Below, one piece after another: positions 21,901 through 32,900 of a stretch of 64,000 nt of DNA. The number at the start of each line of letters is the position of its first letter. Position 1 is the first letter of the stretch. The notes under the pieces are model-generated. The model saw only the letters and a list, made by a program, of their open reading frames with translations. It did not search any database and was not told the DNA's origin. Made by a program: the position numbers and the translations under genes. Origin of the DNA: Gyrodactylus bullatarudis (Eukaryota; Platyhelminthes; Monogenea; Gyrodactylidea; Gyrodactylidae); assembly GCA_012064415.1 (NCBI GenBank), contig SSNU01000076.1, positions 92,523-156,522 of the forward strand, written 5' to 3'.

Positions 21901-24048
21901 ATAATGATGAGTAAACAAACCTTTTGATGGGACTGAAAATTGGGAAGATTATTGTAGATGGGCGGCTGAGTAAAATCACTCATTGGTTGATCTAGAAGAA
22001 GAAAAGAAATCTTCAAATTTTGATACATACAATCTAGAGTGTGAAAAAGACACATTCATAATACAATGTCTTGTCAAGGATATTAGTATATATATAATAA
22101 TAATAGATGAGAGCTATCATCAAAATAGTTTCTTTTTGTTCTTGTGCGTGTGTGTGTGTGTGTGTGTGTGTGAATATAGTGTCTGTCTCAAAGGTCTCAC
22201 TTTGCAACGTGAGAGAATACGAAAAAGAGGAGCATGAAAAATCTGTACACATGAAAAGATGCAGCAGTGCAATAATACATGATGAATTAGGAAGAAGACT
22301 CTCTTAGTTTAGTTGAAGGCCGAGGAAGAAAAGGAAAGTGATAATGAGTGGTGTATTAGCTGTAGTGTGATGAGTAGAGTTTTGTGTATTTGTGTATAGA
22401 ATAGAAGTCAGAATAAGGGACTTAGTCATTCTTATCATTATTGGTGTATAGTTTGAGTGGAATAGCAACAAGTTTTGCACATGTTTTCATCAAATATTAC
22501 AAATATTATGTATTATGTAAAAGAAGAGAAATGATTTTCAAATGGTAATGTAATATCTGTATGTAGATTATTTACAAATGCACATGCATACAAACAGACA
22601 GAGAGAGAGAGAAATGATTAGATTTAGAGTTGACAAAACCATCTATACACACACTCACACCGTATAATATACACAATTATATTGTATACAGTAATAATAA
22701 TAAATGTATAGGATTTACTTGGAAAGAATTGAGTCTTGAATATGTTCATATTCTCCATTCTTGGCTCGTAGTAGTCCTGACTCGGCTGAGTTTGATACGA
22801 ATAGGCAAGTGGACTATTTATTGTCTTGCGAGTGACTTCAAAGCCTTGGTCAAACTTGTTACTCCCTTCGTGAGCTATAGTAGTAATAATAAAGGTGTCA
22901 TCTTAAATGTGTGTGTACCCCATAAAACGGAAAAGAATAACAGGGAAGAGAATTGAGCAATAAAACTAAATGAATCATGATTTGTATTTATTTATGCTTA
23001 TATTTTAATTACATATAGTTTATTATACTCTACTAATTAAAATTTAAGTAAGGATCAAGTGAAAAACAATCAAAATCATGAAACAAAACATTGATAAAAA
23101 CATGGATGGCAGGCAAAATTTAGGAATTTTAGAAATAAACTCACCAGAACCATTCTGTTGATGATAAAAATCAATTTCATGGCCAATGGTAGGAGGTGGA
23201 GCATTGAAAAAGCTAGCTGGATGAATCATTGTTGAATTTTGATTCATAAAATCAATAGAAGTTTGAGGAAGTGGCGAACTTCGGTTGTCAAAGGTTTTAT
23301 CTCCCATTCTTGATTTTATAGCTGCCTCGTAGTCGTAGTCTTCAGATTTCCCAATAAACCCTAGACGGCCAGTTGGATCACCAGAGGGTGGCATGTCAGA
23401 AAATAGTGAATGATCTCCAATATTTTGTTGTTGTTGCTGCTGCTGTTGGGCAACGTAGTAGGGATGTTGTTGAATGTTATAGCGTCCACTTTCAGCAGGG
23501 GCCACATTGGCCAACGGGAATAGATGATTTGAGGTAGAGGATTCATGGGCATTCTGTACATTTGATAGGCTATATTTATTATCCAAATCACGATTAGAGC
23601 AGTTTGGCGAATTACTAAGGACGTCATCCACCATTTGCATGCCAATGGAAAGTTCCTTCGATGAAGGCGACGTGAGAACGTGGCTATTCTCAAAGTTGGC
23701 AAGCATTTTGTCCTTGATCTTATTATAGACTGTACCCTGATCACTTAAATCACTTCCCGGATCCCATGGATTGCTATGGAATGCAGGAATAGAAGGTGAA
23801 ACATTTTTCATTCCATTATTCGACCACAACGCCCTTGATTCGTCAATAGAAAGTGAATAAATTTTATTCAGTATTGTCTCTGTATTCCCAGAAGATTCTG
23901 TAGATGGTTTCCAAGACTTTTGATTCATCATTTGAGCAATGGAGTTTGAAGTGGACTGATTTATGGAACCGTTTTTCAATGAACTTGCATAACTTGAAAC
24001 AGAATCTTCAATATAAAAAATTATTTCCTCACCATTAATTACTGACAT
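15916..24048 (-). CDS. pum: Pumilio/PUF RNA-binding translational repressor
   Basis: Nine exons on the minus strand: 23145-24048, 22719-22874, 21921-21991, 20718-21053, 20218-20595, 19582-20046, 18332-18727, 17588-18268 and 15916-16020. They total 3492 nt (1163 residues). The N-terminal two-thirds is N/Q/S/P-rich, with a poly-Q run near 23436-23450. The C-terminal PUM-HD has all eight repeats. The base-reading residues are intact: SR..Q, NY..Q, CR..Q, NH..Q, CR..Q, NY..Q, SN..E and NY..Q for repeats 1 to 8. It should therefore bind the usual UGUANAUA element. An unusual Ser/Asn-rich insertion of about 30 residues lies between repeats 7 and 8. A short acidic tail ([15 protein letters not shown]) comes from the last exon. 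An acceptor-like CTAG just upstream of the ATG hints at a 5' UTR intron. It is head-to-head with INTS7 across 205 bp. Confidence 0.95.
16431..16968. mobile_element. Foldback element A2 in the last Pumilio intron
   Basis: Family A ends TTGACATAAAGATAAGAATTT and its reverse complement at about 16921-16968. A second inner pair of inverted repeats occurs at about 16681-16722 and 16863-16905. Immediately left (about 16370-16415) is a lone family A end, so elements are nested or stacked. Intron span 16021-17587. Confidence 0.8.
21290..21345. repeat. Solo family A terminus in a Pumilio intron
   Basis: GAGATTTTTGTGAAAATCAC followed by ATTCCCAACTTCATAATAAC matches the right end of family A elements. 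No convincing partner arm was seen in the intron 21054-21920. Confidence 0.6.
22143..22172. repeat. (TG)n microsatellite
   Basis: About 15 TG units inside the Pumilio intron 21992-22718. Confidence 0.95.
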
Positions 24049-24253
24049 TTGCTAGAAAAACGAGATGAATTATAGTAAAGTTGTCAATGAATTTCTATAA
24101 ATAAATATTGGGGGAAAATCAGTTATGCATCTAAGGAAATTAATGATAATCTGAGGAAATTTTTTAAACCACACGCGAGCACTTTAAAGTTGACGTAGCT
24201 TACTTATTTTGTTTGTAAATTCCGCAAATTTGAAAATTTATGAAATTTGCCTA
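24049..24253. promoter_or_regulatory. Bidirectional promoter region, Pumilio / INTS7
   Basis: 205 bp separate two start codons facing away from each other, so both 5' UTRs and promoters must fit here. No TATA box or other element can be assigned by eye. Confidence 0.6.
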
Positions 24254-27200
24254 ATGACATTATCAAGCAGTATCAAAGATTCCAACTTTTTCTTAATCGA
24301 CTTCAACAAGAGTAAACAATAATGAATTATTTCTAGACATAAAATCTGAAGATATCTCCAAGCAACTAAATGCAGCAGCAACTATTCCATTTTTTATCGA
24401 AAAATATCCATATCCCAATCTAATAAGCTCAGTAGTTCTCAATATTATCGAAGTTTTCAAGAACAGCAACAATAATTTACGATTACATTTACTAAAATCT
24501 TTACAATATTGCAAGAAATATGTTAATGAACCGTCGTTAAGTGAAGTAATCGTAACGAATCTTTTACCACTTTTATCCAGCAATGATCCCAACTCGAGAG
24601 CCCTTGTTATTCAATTTTTCGGTATATTTAATCATATTCTCTCTGATCAGACAATTGTCCATCAATTTATTCTTGAAAAAATCCGATCTAGTTATAAGGC
24701 TGAATTGGAGTCAGCAATTAATGCCTCAAAGGATTTTGCCAAAATTTCAGAACCCTTTTCAATGAATCTAATGAAAATCATTAGTGAACTATTATTGGAC
24801 AAAAGTTATGATTTGATAGAAAAATCTAGTCTAGTTAAACTATCTAGAGTTGTCAACTCTAACATTGAAATGAGCGAGTCTATCAAATTGACTCTAATGG
24901 GTTTGTATGAAATTCACGATGTTGAATATTCCAGAGAGATTTTTGACTCATTAACACTCCTACACATAAAGAATCCCTTTAATGTGGGCGAATATGTGAG
25001 TTTATCGTTGTTGTCTAATACTATTATTATGTTATTTAGATTGAATTCCTTCTCAAGTCCCTGATGCGTGACGAATCCATCTTCGATCAAGCTCATGAAT
25101 GTCTATTGAAATTAAATCAAGAATTATTTATTGATTGGGAAAGTGACCATATTAACACAATAATTTCCTTATTTAAATCTTGCCAAGCCAAACCAGAGCG
25201 AATTGATAGTTTGATTGAGCTTTTAATTGCAATAACAGACAAGAGTCACACTGGAATTATAGACCTAGATAAAATTTCCACAGAATTCATTCACAACTTT
25301 CTAGTTGGCCTGAATTCTACCTCGTCAGAATGCAGGAAACTCGACTTGTACAACATAAAATTTCTACTCTTCATTGTAAATGTGGCCAAATCGTATGGAA
25401 CTCTGGAGATTTTCAACTCCATCTACGTTTCAATCTTTTTTCCCTGCTCAGCTAACAGCTGGTTCTTGTCAGACAATACTGACTGTGCTTCATTAAAAAG
25501 AATCCTTACAAAGATAATTTCCTTTATAAATAATTTTCATCTGGAAAATTATATAACTGACGATGAAGTTTATCATATTCTCAAATATGTCTCCGAAAGT
25601 AAAAGAATTCTCTTCTAAATTAACATATAGCTGAAATCAACGATCAATCATTGGTTTACCTGAACTTTATGCTCTGCCTGAAACCCAAGATGAAACTGGA
25701 CTCTAGCTTCAAGCAGGATCTAGTCAATAGGATTTGTGATAATCTCAAAGGAAAGGCGCATAAAATCAATTTGGTCTGTGAATTTGTCAACAACCTAAAG
25801 CCAGAGAGAGCTAAGGATCCATTAAAAAATCTCTATGTCCATTCCAACGTCTCGACATGGGAGGCCTTCCAGATTGCTCGCAGTCTCAGTTTATCCGGCT
25901 TCCACGAAGTTTCATGGGAAATGTTCCTCGACCTGGAAGCTTCGGTAAGATTAGTTCTTAATTCTTAGACAAAATCTTTGAAACATTCGATATGGCTCAA
26001 AGGTCTCTCGTTCCTTTCCAGAGGCCTAACTTGCCAGAATATCTTTACAGGCCTCAATCAGAGAAGTTTCTCCTTCCAGGTCAAAGAGATTGGCCAAAAT
26101 TATGAACAAAAATGCTCACAAATTTCCCAGTCAATAGGCTATTTAAGAGATGCTGTTTACTACTTTTCAGTAACTAGACTTTTCTTCATAATGCTCTTTA
26201 TTTTCCAGCTCCTACAGGGCAAGAGGTTCGACTTTATCTCTGACTACGCTAAAATTTTGATTAATTTTCTCAAGTTAATTGAGAGAACCATAAGTACTTG
26301 CTCTTATTTGCAGCAAATCTCTCGTGGTCTCATATGGCTCAGATCCCTCAAGTACCAGATCAACATGGTAAGTTTCGAGTGTTCCATTAACCACCACCCC
26401 CCTATTCTCAGATATCCGGTCTCATTAGGGAAGCAAATCAGTTTTGCATCAAGTTGGAAAGTTTCATCGAATTCCTTTTGGATTGTGATCAAAAGAGTCT
26501 AGTCAAGATTTATGCGTACGTTATTTAGCTTTACAATTATAATTTCAATTTAGCTTCCTGTTATACAGTCAGAATCTGGAGAAGCACCTTGAAGAACTCA
26601 AAACTTGGTACTCTTCTGAACTACACGATTATGAATGCCAAAAGAATTACATTCAAGCCACTGATAAGAGAATTCGCCAATTTTTCAACGAGTTTTTCAA
26701 TAACGAAAACAGCCTTGCTAGAATATTCCAGTGGCCAATTTTCATATTTCGTCAGATTAGTACAAGTTCTCTTGAGGTAAAGCAATCATGTTTTTTTATT
26801 TTTAGACGCTAATCACCTTGAATAATGCATCGAAAACAGTTGATAACGACCAGACCAAGAATTTAATTCACCTGTCCGGTAATAAAATTCACATTCTCAG
26901 CACTATGGGGAGAATTAAAATCGACCGGGAACCTAAAAAGTTCACCCCATTTGATAGAGCCCCCTTCATCATTCAGGCCAGTGTAAAGTTAACCATAAAA
27001 GAAGTCGGCAATAGCTCTGAAAGCAATCAGAAGAAAAGTAAAATGCACTATTTTTTCATATTATTTCTCTAGTTGTTATAGAAAAGGTTGTCCCACTAAA
27101 ACATGAAGTGTTCAATTGTGATTTCTCCATCAAAATACCAGATGGTTTCACCCATCCCAAAGCTAAATTGTTGCTTAGTGTTGATACACATTTTATTGAC

Positions 27201-27317
27201 TCTAATGGTAGAATGTAAGCTTTCAATCGATAATGAATATTCTGTATTTTCAGATGGAGAATTAGATCTGATCAGAGTAAAGAAGAAATTCAAGTCGTCA
27301 TGGAGGATGGAAATTGA
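24254..27317 (+). CDS. INTS7: Integrator complex subunit 7
   Basis: Eleven exons: 24254-24311, 24337-24995, 25040-25598, 25631-25944, 25969-26169, 26209-26367, 26412-26515, 26554-26776, 26806-27037, 27073-27214 and 27254-27317. They sum to 2715 nt, 904 residues (human about 960). The N-terminus aligns without gaps to the family (LIDFNKNIKSEDISKQ, then FIEKYPYPNLISS). The middle has WEAFQIARSLSLSGFHE and SIWLKGLSFLSR. The C-terminal beta region ends FIDSNGRIWRIRSDQSKEE. Role: alpha-helical-repeat scaffold of the nuclear Integrator complex, which cleaves snRNA 3' ends and attenuates paused Pol II. All ten introns are 24-44 nt. Every one has GT-AG ends, and together they restore the frame over the whole length. 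The 39-nt intron 26170-26208 is also an open in-frame stretch, so its removal is less certain. Confidence 0.85.
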
Positions 27318-27551
27318 CAGAGCATATTTTTTTAGAAAATCCCTTAAACTGAGTCCAAAATGATTTTTTTGTACTTGATTAAATCGATAAAAAGGTTTAA
27401 TTTCATTAAAATTAAACAAAATAAACGTACAATTTATTCTTAATTTAGGAATAACAACGAAGAATTTCTTTGATATACGACAGAGTAGATAGTTAATAAT
27501 CTACACAAGATATAAAACATTGATTGTTCTTCAAGATAATTCAAGTAGAAC

Positions 27552-28126
27552 TCAGCTCTCCTTCCAGAGTAAGCAGGATAGGCCTATCATGGCAATCAAT
27601 GCAATCTTGAATTGAGGATAATCAGCCATGAAGACTGTAAAGTATCCAGCGTAGGGAATTTGAAGGAAAGCCTTTCCAATAAGGTCAGCAGGTTTTAACC
27701 AGTCTTGTCTCTCTGCGTAAAGATCACGATCGTGTACTTGATTGTTGTCTCCTTTAGTGAGCATTTTCAGAAGTTTGTCTTTAGTCTCGTGTATGTTCAT
27801 GGCTCTGTGAACAATAGGAATGTTTCTACCTTCAATATTGTAAACCACAATATCTCCTACAGTCCATTCATGCGAAGTGTAATTGGTAAGAAGGAGGATG
27901 TCGCCGCGATAAAATGCAGGCTCCATACTTCCACTGGAAAAGATAAGAGAAAAGGTTTTAACTTATCAATTTACCTCAAAACAACACAGGCAGGTGCAGG
28001 AGTATTAGTGACAACTTTAAGAAAATTCCAGACCATATAGGCAGATGATATGACCATTCCAAACGTCAGAGCCTGGTATATCATTTGGCGAAAATTCATA
28101 CGACGAAACTCGGAGAGAAAGTCCAT
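27552..28126 (-). CDS. SEC11: Signal peptidase complex catalytic subunit
   Basis: Two exons on the minus strand, 27975-28126 and 27552-27933, split by a 41-nt intron; 177 residues, as usual for the family. One N-terminal membrane helix follows the MNFRQMIYQALTFGM segment. The catalytic serine lies in VVLSGSMEPAF (the codon for S spans the intron), the catalytic histidine in IPIVHRAM, and the conserved aspartate in LTKGDNNQVHDRDLY. It is the ER-membrane protease that removes signal peptides (Ser-His-Asp type, unlike the bacterial Ser-Lys dyad). It is tail-to-tail with INTS7 (234 bp) and head-to-head with ARPC2 (122 bp). Confidence 0.97.
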
Positions 28127-28248
28127 CTTAAGTCAACGTATTCTATTTTTTCAAAAAGAGTCTCTTTCAAAACAATCATTAAGAAATTACCAACTTCTTT
28201 TTTTTCTGGCACATTTATAAACAAGACGCTTCCTCGAACAAATTTAAA
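28127..28248. promoter_or_regulatory. Bidirectional promoter region, SEC11 / ARPC2
   Basis: Only 122 bp lie between the two divergent start codons. No motif is called with confidence. Confidence 0.6.
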
Positions 28249-29222
28249 ATGATTATTTTGGACACGAATAATACTCTTATTGAGTCATGTATTACGTCAA
28301 AATACAATAGTTTACAGGAAGAGTAAATTTTCTCTTTCATAATTTTAGACCCAACAAGTTACATTATTTTGAAGAGTTTTTCTCTGACTTTGATCGTACG
28401 ACTTACAAAGTGAATCTCAAAGACAAAAACTCTTCAACTATCCAGTTGAGTATTAAGCTAAACTGTATCGATCAATTAAAGAACCACAATCTTATTAATC
28501 ACCTCCAGAATATTTATGGGGATTTATTACTAGCTGAGCCTATTGAAGGTTATAGCATTACTCTTGAAGTCGACTTGCGGTCTTTAAATGAAAATTTTGA
28601 TTTTCTCTTGAAAAAATTGTCGAATCTGAAACGAAATTGCTTCGCTTCTGTTTTTGTTAAACACTTTGAAATGCAGAAAAACGGCGAGGCCAGTCCTGTC
28701 ACAAGAATTGATCATCGTGAAAATGAATCAATGCAAGTTTAAAATTTATTGATTGTATTCAACTATATTTTCTATAGATTTATTAAATCTTATGCTGATC
28801 ATGTTACAATTGTGTATAGCACTCAATTCAGAGACATTAACGACTTGAAAATTTCCAAAGTTTTCATGCAAGAATTCGTGGAGGCACGTCGAAAATTCGA
28901 AAACGCTCCATTGGTTTTCTATTCTGCAAAGAGTCCTCCATCGGAAATTGCCGATGCTGCTGAAGAAGGAGATACACTCGCCTACATATCATTTTCTCTG
29001 CAACCAAGACATACTAATGAGAAAAACAGGGAAAAAAGTATTGATCTGATTTTTATGATTCGAAATTACATCTTTTATCATCTTAAATGTACCAAAGCTC
29101 ATCTTCAAATGAGAATGAGAGCGAAATGTAATGACTTTACCAAAGTTTTGAATCGTGCCCACATGGAAGAAAAGCGAGGAAATGTGGTCCGCGTGCTAAC
29201 CAATGATTTGTCTGAATTGTGA
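28249..29222 (+). CDS. ARPC2: Arp2/3 complex subunit 2 (p34-Arc)
   Basis: Three exons: 28249-28322, 28349-28732 and 28778-29222, giving 903 nt and exactly 300 residues, the same as human ARPC2. Recognisable blocks are NLKRNCFASVFVKHFE, DHVTIVYSTQF, KISKVFMQEFVEARR, AYISFSLQPRHTNEKNREK, and the C-terminal LQMRMRAKCNDFTKVLNRA. It is a core subunit that clamps the Arp2/3 complex to the mother actin filament during branching. The first intron is only 26 nt. The second (28733-28777, 45 nt) keeps frame and alignment only if it is a GC-AG intron with donor AT|GCAAGT; using the adjacent GT breaks the frame. Confidence 0.95.
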
Positions 29223-29983
29223 GAGTTATTCGATTGCTCAGTCAACCCCAATATCATTTCAACTTTTTATTACATTCCTCATAGACAAGATACATATTTA
29301 TCTCAGTTTTATCACACATCGAATTGTTTTCGAAAAGCAAATTTATTTTTATTAATAAATCTTTGAATTACTTTTAAGTAACTCACAGTATTTTAATAAA
29401 ATTTTTGTAGAAGAAAATCACATTAGAACCTATAGAAACTCTGGGTAGCGGCTTTGCAAATATTAAAGGCAGTTAAATCAATTGAAAAAATTATCCTCAT
29501 TTATATATTTAAAGAAAGTTTAGGCAATTTGTGTAAATTACACAGTGTACATGGATTTGATGTTAAAAAACAAATGTTCTTCTTTAAGAATCCATAATAA
29601 TCAATTTTAATTGCTGTACAATACTGAGAATAGAACCATCCCTTTGGAAAGATTTTTCCTTTTCCTACATATTATTTATCTGTATTATTAAAAAGTCTTT
29701 TGAACAACAGCATGTAAACTTAATGGACGAATTTTGAATACTCTGGGACATTTGGTCGATTTTGTCCATACAAAACGAACACTCTCTCTCTTGGCTCTGA
29801 TAGGTCTGTACAAAATAAAGAAATTGCTCCACAACGGAGTCTACAAATTGAGAGGAAAAGACAGTTATAAAAATGACTTGAGAATAAATTCACACTCTTT
29901 TTGAACATATTAGATCCCACAAGAAGATCCACGAGAGACTTTGTGGTAAACTGACATCATCTAAATTGAGGAGTGAGTAAAGT
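29223..29983. other. Tail-to-tail spacer, ARPC2 / vinculin
   Basis: 760 bp of AT-rich sequence holding the two 3' UTRs. No further gene, palindrome or RNA gene was seen. Confidence 0.6.
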
Positions 29984-32900
29984 TTACTCGAGGAAATGCT
30001 TGTAATTCTTGACTCTAGGATGCCATTTGATCTTGAATTTATCCCCTTTCAATCTTAGACTGGCCCCTTCAGCTGCATGCAGGGTTTCAATGACAGTTTG
30101 CATTAAATTCTGTGCATTGCCGACTAAAACCTCAGTATTTTGTTGATCTTCGACTGAGCCTGAAAATAAAAACAGAATGAAATGATAAATAAATTATGCT
30201 TCAGTTAGTGATGATGCTATTGCATGCCAGTAAATAAGATACAGTTTGAGTTGATAACAAAATGCAAGTCATTCATTTTTATAATAGAGACATCTAAGTG
30301 TATATAATTACCACAATCAATCTCAGATCTGCATGGAATATCATTGAAGAGGTTGTCTAGAGAATAGAAAAAAATCATGTTAGAATAACACTACTGTACT
30401 TATCAGGCTTCAACTCGAATTTTGTGAAAAAATAATTGAAACGTTTTCTTTTGCATCAATCATTAAAATAGTGACTGATATTTCCAGCGGAATTTGGCTC
30501 ATCAGTTTTTATTTGAAAATAAACATGACCTAAAAATTCATTTTTATGCTCTAACAGATCATTGGTTACAAATTTTCCTGATTTACATAGATGGAAACTT
30601 TTGCAAGCGGCCATTATATATATAATAAGCACCCTAAATTTAACCAGATTAATGTAACTTCAGAGAATTATTAGTCATTCCACCAAATTAGGTTAGTCGA
30701 GGAGGGAAATTTCGTAAACAAACCCTGTTTCCTTCGTTCTTCTATAGGACATGTTAAAGAGAATCGAAAATATGTTAAAATAAACGTAAACGTACCAATT
30801 GTGCCCAGCATAGTGGCCTTTACTGTAGCAATGATTTTGAGCTGATTACTAATCATGAGTATTCGATCACCCAATTGTTCAAGACTCTGCAGATAAAAAA
30901 AGAGAAAAAATGAAAATGGCATTTTTTTCCAAAATTAGTCAATAATATTTACAGCAATCATTCGTCTGTCTGTACACTGGCTAGCTAACTTTTTGGAGCA
31001 TTTATATACTTCTAGAGATGCCTCTGCTATAGCAATAGATACGTTGATCAGCTCCTTCTTGGTTCCATATTCCCCTCTGAAAGTTTAATGTTTATCAAAT
31101 TACCAGTAATTACGATAGAGAAAGCTCAAGATTAAAATGATTTTATTACGTAGAGTTGGTTGATACGAAGTTGGGAATCTCAATTTTTCAACAAGATTTC
31201 GAATATATAACCCTTTTTTCATATCCAGGTCATTATGACTAATTTTATTGTTTGAAGAAAAAAAAATTTTCAGTTCAATTTCGATAAAATGTGATTTTGG
31301 CGCCAAATCGAAATTTGAAAAATGACCATAATTTTCTTGAAATAATTCTCTTTCTTCCCACAGTAAAAGTAGCCAATATGATGAAGATTCTAAAAAATCT
31401 TTAACGTATTCGAATTTTTGAGGGAAAAATTAAGATTTTTGTAAGAATTATAGATTCCCAACTTCATATCAATTAGCCTCTTTCAGACCTTTTGATACTG
31501 AGCTTGGTATTCCCATTTCAGATAAGATTACAAGCCTCTAATTTCACTGAAGAAGGCTTTAGAATAAAAGATTGGTTATATTCCAATTGAATTTACTTTT
31601 AAAAATACTCATCAACTTATGAATTCAGATTGCCTATTGATAGTGTGAAAACTTTGTACTTAAGGGTAAAACATACATGTTAATTGAGAATGACAAAGAG
31701 AAAGTTGGTCAGTCAATTAATTTCATTTCTAAACATTCAACTAGGCCATTTTAATACATGGTATGAAGAAGCACATCTCATACGCCTACTCTGAAATGAC
31801 CAATCAAAAAAGAACCAACACTGTAAACAAAATGAAATTTTTTTCAATCTACATGTATTATATTAAATGAATAGACATAATTTATGTATGAGATTTTAGA
31901 GAAGAAAAATCAAGTTATTTATTGTCATTATTTTCATTCAGTTGACATCAAAAAGATTGATCATTTGTTTTGATAGTATTTTGCTGAAAAAAAGGCTACA
32001 AAAATAAACTCTGCAGAAAGGTTCAAGACCGAAAGTGTTAAATGTGTGAATTTCATGAGTCATGTATGAAAATTCATGTCAACTATATAAAAAGAGGGTA
32101 TTGTTCATTTTATTGATTACAATTCAATTTGTGTGTCAGAGAAAAATAACTCACCTCATAATAAGGCTCAGATTTGCCATTAGCTGAGCCATCTTCCGTA
32201 CAGAAGCAATAATTTCATTATCCTTACTTGACCATAGACGAGCCTCATGGTTCAAAGCATAAGCGGCTGCCTGAAAAAATGGAAAAGATTAGATTAAAGC
32301 CCTATTCTCAACTTTGTGCTTTGAATCACGGCCTTGGACTGTACCTCTGAATACTTCCTGAAATCAATGCTTCTAAGATGGGAAAAGGCCTGATTCTGTT
32401 TTCTCTCTCCAACTGATCCGAGAGATAGATTTTAGAAAATTTTCTATTTTTAACCTAAGTCTTTGATCAGTGATGGTTCATCACTTCCTCAGATTCCTCA
32501 AAATTCTTTAAAAGAATTCTTTCAACCAATCGGAAGATGACAAAAAACATTTATCTGTTAAATTTTGCTATACAATCCGGTGTAACAGTCTGAAGGAATC
32601 CGGCGAAATATAAGCTTTATTACTAAATATTCACTTGATTTCTGAATCCTCACAATGAGTTCCATTTATTGCAATCATTTATGTAATAGAAATTGCAAAA
32701 AGTTTAAGAATAAAAAAGTTGCAATTGGAAAAAAGGTTTTACTGTGGAATGCCCAAAAGTCAAACTCTCTTTTATCTTGAAGACAAGATAGAAAGATAGA
32801 TGACTCATGGTTTTTTTAAATTAAAAATCTTGTTCAATGTTCATACATGTTTCAAGCTATAACAAGCACAAATCAGAGATAACAATCTTTTAATCATCGG

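Noticed and set aside
24049..24253. Operon-style co-transcription of neighbouring genes
   Set aside because: Most neighbours are divergent or convergent; the only same-strand neighbours (hnRNP M then vinculin, 281 bp apart) give no sign of trans-splicing that I can see.
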